The notes beneath the pieces were generated by a model. The model did not search any database. It was given only the letters and a program-made list of their open reading frames with translations, and was not told where the DNA came from. Of a stretch of DNA of 64,000 nt, positions 54,653 to 64,000 are shown in pieces. Each line of letters starts with the position of its first letter. Within the stretch, counting starts at the first letter, position 1. Origin of the DNA: Sphaerolaimus hirsutus (lineage: Eukaryota > Nematoda > Chromadorea > Monhysterida > Sphaerolaimidae); assembly GCA_964036195.1 (NCBI GenBank), contig OZ038459.1, forward strand, positions 9,979,206-10,043,205, in the 5' to 3' direction. Made by a program: the position numbers and the translations under genes.

Positions 54653-55663
54653 TCGGCGGCGCGGCTTCATGCATCTGGAACCGGCGCTGCACTATCACCA
54701 AGCAGTGCGCCGCAGTTCAGTGCAATGCGCCGTGCCGCCGTGATTGATAATATGACCTGGCCATTTTTGGCATTTGTAGGCAAACCACGGGCCGGCTACG
54801 ATTCACTGGGGAAAGGTCAATTTGCGTACTCAGTCGCAGTACGAGAGCCAGTGCTGACTTCAGATAGAGCGATAGGTGATTATTCATGCGGTGCGCCGCA
54901 GGTTGAACTTCACGCTGTAGTGAAATGCTCGAGTTTCTTGCAACATCCGTAACGAAAGATACATGGAAATGCTAATTCAGTGACTTCAAGCGCGCAGCGG
55001 TATACATCGCGTCGCGACAAAGAGCAAGACGCACTTGATGCCCGCAGCGGCGTCACTACAACCCCATAACACGCATTGAAATCATGCAGCGACGCAACTG
55101 CGAGACGACCGGGCGGCACAAGCTGAAACTTGCGGCAGCGGCAACTACTGTTGCCGGAGAAAGCAAAGCGTACTGCGCACAAATACACGCAAAATACATG
55201 CGTATATCGATGCAGCGCATGCAACAGGCGGGCTGGAAAGTAATCTATGGACCTTGGGTCATATTTCAATAAGTTGAACACCAGCTGGCACTGAGCGACC
55301 GCCGAACGGTGACACCGACGGCGCAACAGCGTGCCGCCCGAACTTTATGAGAATAATCGGACCTGGGGGAATTCAACTGTGTTTGCGTGGCGCCAGGCAA
55401 GCGACCAGCATCCGTGAACTGGAGAATTTGTGTATTTATGAAGCTATGACTTCACTGAGGATCGCAAGAAGAACAGAAAGACATATAAACTGTGAACATG
55501 GTTTTACAAGTTCTATGGGGGGCTATTCGAAATACCTACATATGCCATCATACGAGTGTTCTTCTCTTGAGATAATTTTTAGTAATCAACCAGTCAATCA
55601 AATCAATAACCGTAAAGAGAATCCACGCGAGGTAACATCGTATTTAGTATGAATACACATTAT

Positions 55664-56161
55664 TAGGTTTGGGACGATAAATATGGGCGTGCACTGATAC
55701 GCACACGTGCCCGATACGCACATATGCCCGTTTTTTTCACTTGACACCTTTTCAAGTGATTTTCAGATATGAGTAAAGTGAAAGACGCTGCGCAATGACA
55801 TTAGTGAACTTTTTTCACTTCACTCATATCTGAAAATCACTTGACACGTTTTCAAGTGATTTTCAGATATGAGTGAAGTGAAAAAAGTTTACTAATGTCA
55901 TTGCGCAACTTTTTTTTCACTTTACTCATATCTGAAAATCACTTGAAAAAGTGTCAAGTGAAAAAAACGGGCATATGTGCGTATCGGGCACGTGTGCGTA
56001 TCAGGCCTGCCCCGATAAATATGACTTTTCGATATCGATACTCGATATTTTTTTCTGAAACTTCTGATATTTTTCTCAAATTTTCAAATTTTTCGATATC
56101 GATATTCGATATAAAAATAGTCGATATCCGATATTGGATACGATATATCGTCCCAACCTTA
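55664..56161. mobile_element. hAT-like MITE with TAGGTTTGGGACGATA ends, perfect 8-bp target duplication
   Basis: TAGGTTTGGGACGATAAATA on the left and ATATCGTCCCAACCTTA on the right are flanked by the perfect duplication CACATTAT (55656-55663 and 56162-56169). The right arm consists of ATATCGATATTCGATAT-like repeats. The left arm has been replaced or displaced by a foldback element (55689-56004). Confidence 0.9.
55689..56004. mobile_element. Foldback element nested in a hAT-like MITE
   Basis: Ends TGATACGCACACGTGCCCG and CGGGCACGTGTGCGTATCA are inverted. Inner arms again alternate CACTTGACAC, ATTTTCAGATATGAG and GAAGTGAAAAAAG. Same family as 49498-51046. Confidence 0.85.
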
Positions 56162-56481
56162 CACATTATCGAAAATGACCAGAAGGTTGGGGTTTTAGCG
56201 ATATATCAAAAAAGATAAGATATTTTTTCGTATCTGACACTGCTGACACTGACAAATTGTTGAATTAACATCGAGTCTAAAAACTACACCGCCGATGCTT
56301 CGTATAGAATCGTGGTACATTTATGCTTCAAAAACCTCAACCGGACACGAAAAAAGCATGCGAAAATCACAAGTACGTATTTACTCACAATCCAGTGGAA
56401 ATTGGAAGCCAAAAGAAAATCACAAAGCGAAATTTCAACCAAACAAGCGTTCCAAACGCCCAAACCTTGTTTCCAACAATT

Positions 56482-59400
56482 TCAAAACGCCTGCGTCACA
56501 CTGCAGGAATACGCAAAAACGGGCATCAAGCCCTGTTCCATTCTAGTGGACTCGTCTTGGCACTGCGCCAAACCGGTCAGATCGCCCGCGGAACAGTGGG
56601 CCAAACACACGGAGCGGAGATTCGGCTCCACGGTGCACTCGGCTCGTCGGCGCCAGTGCGACACTTGCCATCTGGTGGGGGCCAGATTTTTGTCAATGTG
56701 GAAAGCTATCTTAAATAGATTTGCCGTGAATTTTGTATTCGAGTGCATGTGCATTTTTGGGCAATCTACCCGAGAAGTATTTGTTCATAAGATACCACTT
56801 AATGGGCCTTTTTTGGCACTGCTGCAGAGTAATAACTGAGATAACCTCCCATCGCTTTATAACTTTTTTGTTCATTTTAAGCATTCCATTTTGTATTTAT
56901 CGTATATGGGGATAAGAGGGAATAAGACCCCAGGGACCAGATTTAATTCTCCCTACAGATTTTGTATGGTAGGGCATCCGCCCAACAGATTTTCAACGTT
57001 CCGTCAGGTCGACGCACATGCACCGTGAAATACATGAAAGTTTACCTCGACGTCGCCGATATTCCAATATGACTAGTAGGGTTCAAACGGAACCAGTTTT
57101 TCGGACCGGGACCAGAAATTTTTCTTGTCGGGACCGGGACTGGCATTTTTCAATTGTCGGGACCGGGACTGGCATTTTTCAATTGTCGGGACCGGGACTG
57201 GGGCATCCGGACCGGGACCAGGATTTGCCGAACCAGGTACCAGGACCACAGCCCCCTTTTGAGCCCTATCGGGACCGATAACCATTTGAATGCATATTTT
57301 CAGAAGTTTCATACGATTTTCACACTTCATTCAATCAAAATTGTCATCAAAAAGTCACAAAATTCAATTGAGTCACAAAAAAGGACATAATGCACGAAAA
57401 TTATGGCAGTGAGTATTGATACATAAGCTGGCGCAGTGCTTTCTGAATGAAAATAAATTTTTCAGCCTTCTCTGATGTCGAACATGAATGAATGTTTGGA
57501 ACTCACAAAAAAAACGTCAAAAATTCGTCGACGGAATGAGAATGCGCCGACTGGCGCGAATTTTTTCGAATTTTACAGGTATTTAAAAGGCAAAATTTGG
57601 ATCCAGTCCGGTCAATTTTTCTTATCGGGACCGTTGAAAAATTCCGGGACCGGGACTGGATGGTCGGGACCGGGATGGCCTTTTTCAATTGTCGGGACCG
57701 GGACTGGGATGTCGGGACCGGGACCGCCCCAGTTCTGACTTTTTGCCGAACCATGTACCGGGACCGCGGTCCCGTTTGAACCCTAATGACTAATTTTGCT
57801 TAGATTTTGGCCCTGAAATCACGATTTCGTCATTTTTTGAGCATTTTTTTCATTTCGATTTCGACTAAGATGTGTGCAGTTGACTATACAAAATCGCGAG
57901 TTATGCGAGTAGTGCGCCCGACAAAATCGAAAAAAGAAATAGCTGGCCAAAAATGACGAAATCGTTATTTCCGGGCCAAAATCAAAGTAAAACGCGTCAT
58001 ACTGCAATATCGGCGACGTCGAGGTAAACTTTCCTGTATTTCCTGCCTCGCTCTCGGTGCGTGTGCGTCGACCTGGCGGAACGTTGAAAATCTATCGGGC
58101 GGATGCCCTACCCTACAAAATCTGTAGGGAGAATTAAATCTGGCGCCATGGGAGTTATTCAAGGGGGTCCTATTAAAGGATAAACGGTAACTTCATGCAT
58201 GCCAGATTACTCAAGAGCATATGGCAGGCACTTTGACCTAATTGAAACGCGTCACTTACTTCTGTACAAGGTGCGGCACGTCGACGGGCTTCAGCTGCAG
58301 CTCGACGCGCTCGGCGAACGGATGCTCACTGTGCGCCAACTTGGCAAAGCACAACCGCGACGCGCTGGCCACCTGAACGAAAAATGTACATTCAGTCATT
58401 TCAAATAAACGTAAATTCCCAGACAGGTGCCAGTTCCACACCTTGTAATTTGTAAAAGGCCCTGTAAAATGTCAAATGTCATGTAAAAGATCCTGTAAAG
58501 TGTCATGCGTATCCAAATATTATTGTATCGTATTCAAATCTGATATTTTTGTATCCAAATCCTACTTTTGGACATGATTTGGATACGATACTATAAGATT
58601 TGATGCACATGACACTTTACGTTTTTAGATGACATTTGACATTTTACGGGGTATTTTACATAACACCTGACATTTTACGGGGTCTTTTACACTTTACTGG
58701 TCTTACAGGGTGGCACCGCCCCCAGATCATCATCACCAACAAAGTTTTCCATTAAATACAGCCAAAAAACGCCGAGCCGACAAACCTTCGCATGCGGCAA
58801 CCTGCCAACACATTTGGTCAACAGGGCGACACAATCGCACACGGCGTGCAAACGAAGTGCGGCGGCGACGAGCTGCGCGTCCGACCTGCGCCAGTCCGCC
58901 GACAACTCGGACACCTGCGCCGACGGCACCAGCTCCGCGCCTGCAATGTGTGAATATACTCGGCGGACATAAATAACACTTTGGATGGAAACCTACCGTA
59001 ACCCATGTGAATAATGAACCAAAAATTATACAGTTTTTTTTTCATTTTAATATTTCGTTTTTACTATGGAATGATTAATTACGAAATTTATCGCAAAGTT
59101 CTAATCATCAAATTATGGCAGGATTCTGCGCTCCACTCGGTATATCAGGATTAGAAGTTTGTGGTGTTCAGCACAGTACAGTTAAACAAAAACAGAGTTG
59201 GAAGGGCTGAAATGTTAGATGACGTTTAGCCCATTAGACATGCGAAAGTAAAAGTTTACCCCCTTCAAATTCGCTTGTGGTTTTGTAAAAATGTACGAAT
59301 GTGCACGAACTTTACATATTCTGTTTGTACCACACACACACAAAAATGGTCACACAACATTGGTGGGAAAACTGAGTTGACAAAGTCAGTTTTATGTCTC

Positions 59401-61701
59401 GAACGCAATTATTCACCAGTATTTGGATACTCTGCGTTGGCGGAGTACAACTGCACGCGACAGCAATGTGTCAACGTCGATTACTATTTATTTGAATAGC
59501 AAGCCGCGAAACCGCGCTTTCAGGCTTGTGCTGTTCACGATTCAGGTATTTAGTCAATGCAACATAATGCTGATGTAAAACGTTATAATTTCATGCAAAC
59601 GTGGATTGTGATTGCATATTGGGCCCACACGCACTAGTTGACATCAAAATTCGTGTCAACTAAACTCAACCAAATTTTGGTTAATTATTTGATTTCAACT
59701 ATTCTCTGTGTTAGAGCCTTAAATAGGCTTTAGCCTAGTTCATTTTATATCGTGACACTTAATTTTGATTTTTTTCTGTTATGTGTGATGCTTCAATTTT
59801 TCTAGTTGACATTCTGTTGACACGAACCTGCGATGTCAACTAGCGTGTGTGGGCTCTATGTCGACAAGGTTTGATTTGCACTACATTTTTTTGTGCGTAC
59901 ACTGCACACACTGGCTGCATCGGGAACTTGACCTTGAACATTTCCACAAGTGTTGTCAATAATTGACAATGCACAACTCGATAGATGCGCAGCTGTATTA
60001 AAAATAAACACAACAGACAATATCCAGTCACACCTTTCACACTACAAATACGATAACTAGAGATGGGAAGCACAACTTGTCGTATGCTGCAGTTAAATGG
60101 CAATACACACACAAGTTGACAATGTCAACACAATTCAAAGCTTGCCGACGGGCAAACGAACGACGTTCAAATGCAAAAGTGTTGAATCATGTCGCAAATG
60201 AAGGTGTAGTGTTGAAAAAATAATGCGGTATGCGCAAGTACAAGTCCGGCGTGTGTATACAATAATCCGTAGTGTTTTCTCGTCGGCAAGTTTTGAATTG
60301 GTGAACCAGTTGACATTTGGTTTCCTGTCAACTAGTGTGCGCAGAGCCAATGTTGCAAATAATCATCCAGTCAAAAACCATCACTCCGGGTAGCAGCACA
60401 GTTGCCATTTTGACACAACACAACTGACACCAACGCTGGCGCGAGCGCCAATGGCGCCATAACCAACGCCATTGTGTCGCGCCAGCCGTGCGTCCAGATC
60501 GGGCGACGACGCGCGCACATTGCGCCAGTTTAGACGGGGGCACAGCAGCCGCCCGGTAGCTCAGTTGGTTAGAGCGCCGACCGAACGGACACCAACAAGT
60601 TATACTCTCCCTCTTGCAAGACGACGTGTAAATGGTGGTAGATTACGGTTCTCAAGGACGTAATTTTCAACCCGGTTCATGGCCGGTATGGGTTGGAGGC
60701 CGCAGGTTCGAACCCTGCCCGAGCGGTGATATTTTTTTGCACTACATTGTGCGTCCGCGCGCCGCGCGACCGCAGAAGACTTTTTGCACTTTTTAAATGA
60801 TGTCCAGCGGAACGGAAAGATAGGGAAACGCTCAAGAGAGAAACAATGAATGCGATTTCGGAATAGAAACCGATAAACAAGGTGGAGGACGCCCAGAGCG
60901 GGAAGTACTCGAAGCCTTAATCACATTATCATATTGGATAGAATAATGGATGTGTACAGATAAAGGCGTATTGGTAGACTAGTAGTCAATTTATCCCGAT
61001 ACTCTGACAAAAAGCACTCAAAAATCACTCCACCAAAACAAACCGCTTTTAGGCATCAAAATGGCCTTATAATCAGCAAAGAGCTTATTCAAGCCAATCT
61101 CAAACATCATGTGCACGGGCACGAGCCCGTCCAATCTGGGCGGCCTGACCGAGCCCCTGTTCTGGTCGTTCATCGCCTCCTGCAAGCCGACGGCTAAACG
61201 AGTGCGGTTGCTCGAATTGAGTCGCACCTTCGTGCCCAGCGTGTAGACGGAATGGAACACGGAGTTGAGACATTGGCGGAGGGTGGATGAATCGGGACAG
61301 CCTGTTTTTGTGTTGGGGAAAGTGGTACTAGGTGGAATTGCTTCGAAACATGCAGTGGCAATGTTGTGTACAATGTTTCAAATGCTATGAAACACAAATT
61401 TTGTCAATTCACAGAGCATTAGAATAATAAATTGTTACAAATCATGGAATTTGAAAAATTATCAGCATTTTGAATTGATAGAGAGATTCTACATTGTAAA
61501 TACAGAACTGGAAAGTAAATATCAACCTACACTATGTAAAAGTGCAAAAAACCCACTCACTTTTAAGCACCAGCCACAGATGTTCGGTGAAGTCCAAATC
61601 GGTCCTCGGTGGGAACACAGTGCCAGCATTCGTGCCCGGCGCCATGGAAATGGTGCTGCGACGGGCCGGCGCCATACTGGTGCTGCGGCGGCCGGCAGAA
61701 C
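56482..61701 (-). CDS. ZWILCH: Zwilch kinetochore protein, 3' five coding exons (5' end outside window)
   Basis: Zwilch belongs to the Rod-Zwilch-ZW10 complex, which recruits dynein and checkpoint proteins to kinetochores. Exons: 61701-61561, 61301-61044, 58940-58786, 58372-58260 and 56671-56482, with GT-AG borders and phases that all join. They encode about 285 residues of a family of about 590, so the N-terminal half must lie right of 64000. Family landmarks in order: FPPRTDLDFTEHLW, LDGLVPVHMMFEIGLNKL, SELSADWRRSDAQ, LQLKPVDVPHLVQK and a C-terminus with WQVSHWRRR. The stop is at 56482. The introns hold MITEs, including one ending 15 bp before the exon 58940 acceptor, and a tRNA-like unit. 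Confidence rests on remembered similarity to the animal protein. Confidence 0.85.
56894..58189. mobile_element. Foldback element with a nested hAT-like MITE
   Basis: Left arm (about 56894-57068) and right arm (about 57995-58189) are inverted: GATTTAATTCTCCCTACAG, GGGCATCCGCCC, CAGGTCGACGCACA and AAGTTTACCTCGACGTCG occur on both sides in opposite orientation. The nested element 57077-57785 interrupts it. It sits in the last ZWILCH intron. Confidence 0.8.
57077..57785. mobile_element. hAT-like MITE with CCGGGACC-repeat arms
   Basis: Ends TAGGGTTCAAACGG and CCGTTTGAACCCTA are flanked by ATGACTAG (57069-57076) and ATGACTAA (57786-57793), 7 of 8 identical. Both arms are repeats of GGGACCGGGACTGG, and a unique AT-rich core lies at about 57280-57610. 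Confidence 0.9.
58448..58728. mobile_element. MITE, GCCCTGTAAAATGTCAAATG family
   Basis: Arms of CCTGTAAAATGTCAAATGTC and complementary GACATTTGACATTTTACGGG flank an inverted ATTGTATCG/CGATACTATAA-like centre. ZWILCH intron between exons 58786 and 58372. Confidence 0.7.
58955..59143. mobile_element. TA-flanked MITE next to a ZWILCH splice acceptor
   Basis: Left TATACTCGGCGGACATAAA; right end is degenerate (CTCCACTCGGTATA). Arms match the other family members. In transcript direction it ends 15 bp before the exon starting at 58940, so the acceptor's branch-point region lies in or next to the element. Confidence 0.8.
59622..59860. mobile_element. MITE, GTTGACATCAAAATTCGTGT family
   Basis: Left CCCACACGCACTAGTTGACA; right ATGTCAACTAGCGTGTGTGG. 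Centre matches 13959-14152 (TAAGTGTGATGCTT-like). ZWILCH intron. Confidence 0.7.
60103..60345. mobile_element. MITE, CACACAAGTTGACAATG family
   Basis: Left ACACACACAAGTTGACAATG; right CCTGTCAACTAGTGTGCGC. Interior CAAAGCTTGCCGACGG and CGTCGGCAAGTTTTGAA are inverted. Related to 27364-27640. Confidence 0.7.
60550..60738 (+). tRNA. tRNA-like gene with about 100-bp interruption (intron-bearing tRNA or pseudogene)
   Basis: The 5' half has an acceptor strand CGCCCGG and a D-arm with a perfect A box (TAGCTCAGTTGG, 60557-60568). The 3' half has a T-arm with the B box GGTTCGAACCC (60705-60715) and acceptor CCGAGCG. The acceptor strands pair except for one C-A mismatch. CCGAC (after the D-arm) can pair with GTTGG (before the variable loop) as an anticodon stem, leaving about 107 bases where a 7-base loop plus intron would sit. 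A T-run at 60732-60738 would terminate RNA polymerase III. The base after the first stem strand gives no U at position 33, so the anticodon cannot be read and a disrupted gene is as likely as an intron-bearing one. Confidence 0.55.
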
Positions 61702-62250
61702 CTGGAAACAGAGGTAATTGAATTGTGATTGAAGACTAGAGTGTGGAACTCGCCACCAACATTGGTTATTTTATCTGCCCGTGTGAAGTTACCGCTTAAC
61801 AGCAAACCCAATAAACATGCAAACTGAAACTGAGAGTGAATAAAATCGATGACTAACTGAATTAATTGGGTTGCAACTTGCAACGATGTAAATATGAATA
61901 GCTTCGAATAGTTAATATGAAGGGTGTGCTTCTAAAAGTACCGATCTACAAAAAATCGATTTTGACGTAATCGCAATTGAAAGTTTGGAGTATGCAATAC
62001 CCATACATGGTTTTTGGGTATGGGAATTTTGGGTATGGGTATTTCGGCCATATTGTTGGGTATCCACATGCATGGGTATAATCATGGTTTATACACATAA
62101 CACTAGCTAAATATATACAATTTAGTGAATTGTATTTTTTGTAGTACAGTACATTTTAAGGGAACAAATTGGTAATAGCATGTAGATCGGTACCTTTAAA
62201 GGCACAAAATCAGATTGATGTAGATCGGTACTTTTACCCATAGTAAACAG

Positions 62251-62751
62251 CAGGGGTCTCCAAGATTTTGGCCTTCGCGGGGGCTGGATAGATAGCAAAT
62301 AGCTTCTCCGGAGGGATAGATAGCTGAAAAAATTTTCTGGGGGGGGCTTGGGGGTGGGGGCTCGCGGGGGCAAAATATATAGGCTTTTTCAGTGCATAGA
62401 AGGCCGAAAGGGAACAAAAATCGCTAATAATCGGTTAAAAGTGGTCAAAAGTAGGTTAAAAATGACTAAAAACAGGCATATAACCATGCATATAGCCGGA
62501 GAGCACAATTTTGAAGGTGAAAAACTATAAAAAGGTGCGAAAATTGGCGATTTTGAGCGAAAATTGGGGTAAAATTTGACAAAAACCACTCCAGATAGAT
62601 AGATAGCTGAGCGATTTGAGGGGGGGGGGGGGTCTTTGGTGGTAGTAGCCAAAAAATTTGCCTCAAGATAGATAGATAGCTGAGCGGCCTCCGGGATAGA
62701 TAGATAGCTGGCGGATTTGGGGGGGGCAGCCCCCCCCCTAGGAGACCCCTG
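62251..62751 (-). mobile_element. hAT-like MITE, CAGGGGTCTC family
   Basis: Ends CAGGGGTCTCC and GGAGACCCCTG are flanked by GTAAACAG (62243-62250) and GTAAAAAG (62752-62759), 7 of 8 identical. ATAGATAG subterminal repeats and G-runs are as in the reference copy. Confidence 0.88.
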
Positions 62752-62982
62752 GTAAAAAGCACAAATAGAGTTTTTGATGATGAAGATGCCGATCTCACAT
62801 CTGTACTTTTAGAAGCACAAAAAATAAAGTGCAGATCGGTACATTTAGAAGTACAACAAAAGCTGAAAAAGCTTGTAGATCGGTACTTTTAAAATTTCGC
62901 AAACTGTGTTTTGCGATTTTTTTACATTTTTCGACCCCCCCCACATCTTATATATTTTTTTGAAGCGCATTTTTGTGGGGAC

Positions 62983-63686
62983 TAGGGTTGGCCGATGTTT
63001 TTTTTTAAACGTTTTTTATTAAAAAAAAACGTTTTTTTTTAAAAAAAAACATGACGTCCGAAATGTTTTTTTTAAAAAAAAAACATCGACCGAAATTTTT
63101 TGTACTAAGCACTAGGTATTTTGCAAAATTTTTGCGCGCAAGCGCGCAATTTCACACACAAATTGACATTGGTGGTTGTTTTAATTGGTTTTGTGGCATT
63201 TTTAGTATCAAAATATCCATTTCTATGTGCTACCATGGGTTAATAAGCCGTCATATGTTGCTGTAGTATATAATATTGAGGTAATGTGCTTCCATGTACC
63301 TCCACAGTGTGTAACTTCAGTCCCAAAGTAACAACCTCCTTTTATAACTATGTTTGATCACTATTCCATGCCAAACTTTACCTGAAGTCACGAACATTCG
63401 ACATCAAGGCGATATACGAACGATATGTCGACGAAAAATGGATATTTTTGACACAAATCACCACTTATAATGCTATCCCATGGCTCCACAGCCAATATAT
63501 GGTCATATATAACATCACAGAGTATTGCCACTGTCTGATATACCTATATATGTTGACACAAGGTCATATCTGGGAGCTTTAAAAAAAAAACGTTTTTTAT
63601 TAAAAAAAACGTTTTTTTTAAAAAAAAAACGTTTTTTTTTAAAAAAAAACATCGAGTTAAAAAAAAACGTTTTTTTTCCAACCCTA
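62983..63686. mobile_element. hAT-like MITE with T/A-run arms, perfect 8-bp target duplication
   Basis: TAGGGTTGGCCGATG on the left and CCAACCCTA on the right are flanked by the perfect duplication GTGGGGAC (62975-62982 and 63687-63694). Arms are ACGTTTTTTTTAAAAAAAA-like repeats. The left arm also contains the ACTAAGCACTAGG and GCGCGCAAGCGCGC core shared with 28580-28890. A unique 430-bp core follows. Confidence 0.92.
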
Positions 63687-63854
63687 GTGGGGACCCCAAA
63701 AATGGTCCTAACTCAAATTAGAAAAATTTGAAAATCGGTACTTTTAGAAGCACACCCTTCATATCTGGCCTTTTCCCATCAAATATAGATGAGATTTCAG
63801 TATCAAAATGGGCGAGATCTCGGCCGTAAAGTAAATCCGGTCGTAATGCATAGT

Positions 63855-64000
63855 TGTTAAAACGTATTTACGTTTACTCGATAAATGCGTATACTCGAGT
63901 GCTGCGTAAATACGTTCGTTTCCTCCCGAAAAAATACCGGTACTCACTTACTCGCGTACTTTTTGAAAGTACGCGAGTACAGAAAACGTAATTGAGAACA
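63855..64000. mobile_element. MITE with AGTTGTTAAAACGTA end, cut by window edge
   Basis: It starts TAGTTGTTAAAACGTATTTA and has TACTCGAGTGC and CGCGAGTACAGAAAACGTA motifs, as in 12410-12900. The other end lies beyond the window. Confidence 0.6.

Larger units (their letters stand above)
46925..56481. other. Region between DDR start and ZWILCH end, no gene recognised
   Basis: This 9.5-kb stretch holds the DDR promoter side and, I infer, no further gene. It contains the elements listed at 47163-47537, 49498-51046, 52083-52392, 54497-54652 and 55664-56161. CpG-rich patches occur at about 53750-53930 and 54640-55330. The remaining open frames are short with no domain or splice context. Confidence 0.5.
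61919..63760. mobile_element. Composite element with GAAGGGTGTGCTTCTAAAAG ends
   Basis: Inverted ends GAAGGGTGTGCTTCTAAAAG and CTTTTAGAAGCACACCCTTC are flanked by ATAT on both sides (61915-61918 and 63761-63764). The interior repeats GATCGGTACTTTTA-like units many times. Two hAT-like MITEs (62251-62751, 62983-63686) are nested in it. Confidence 0.8.
61702..64000. other. Right edge: ZWILCH intron or upstream DNA filled by repeats
   Basis: No ZWILCH exon is recognisable here, so the gene's 5' half lies further right. The region is almost entirely the composite element 61919-63760 and the truncated MITE at 63855-64000. Confidence 0.6.

Noticed and set aside
56312-56839. 175-codon plus-strand frame overlapping the last ZWILCH exon
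   Set aside because: The minus strand here has the phase-consistent ZWILCH C-terminus with a proper acceptor; the plus frame has no recognisable domain.

Overview
This is animal (invertebrate bilaterian) nuclear DNA. Genes are cut into many short exons with GT-AG introns, protein-coding content is low, and repeats fill introns and intergenic DNA. I could not narrow the clade further. Three conserved metazoan genes were rebuilt exon by exon, all on the minus strand: a complete Integrator subunit 7 gene (INTS7, 18 coding exons, 13836-26476), a complete discoidin domain receptor tyrosine kinase (DDR, 19 coding exons, 31488-46924), and the 3' half of the kinetochore gene ZWILCH (5 coding exons, 56482-61701; the 5' exons lie beyond the right edge). 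Reading frames join in phase across nearly every proposed junction. A small unrecognised three-exon gene on the plus strand (26907-29708) diverges from the INTS7 promoter side.

The left end (1750-7273) is a complete DIRS-type tyrosine-recombinase retrotransposon. It has identical 150-bp inverted terminal repeats, an internal complementary region that matches the joined element ends, a gag ORF, an RT/RNase H ORF and an overlapping recombinase ORF. Two apparent spliceosomal introns would join gag to RT in one frame. Between 18489 and 23610 lies a damaged LTR retroelement inside an INTS7 intron. It carries a gag-protease ORF and no reverse transcriptase, and a second copy of neighbouring INTS7 exon DNA sits between that ORF and the 3' LTR.

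The remaining DNA is dominated by MITEs. Several have hAT-type signatures: 8-bp target duplications and termini starting TAGGG or CAGGGG. Many of these have arms made of short tandem motifs that differ from family to family (cggaaaa, atcgaat, ccgggac, ttttaaaaacg). They are nested inside each other and inside foldback elements. A TA-flanked MITE family lies within a few bases of splice sites of INTS7 and ZWILCH. A tRNA-like unit with intact A and B boxes, a long interruption and a terminal T-run lies in a ZWILCH intron. A 5'-truncated LINE fragment lies in a DDR intron.

Layout: 1-1749 no gene seen; 1750-7273 DIRS; 7274-13835 repeats and CpG-rich patches; 13836-26476 INTS7 with the LTR element inside; 26907-29708 small divergent gene; 29709-31487 repeats; 31488-46924 DDR; 46925-56481 repeats, no gene seen; 56482-61701 ZWILCH; 61702-64000 composite nested transposon.
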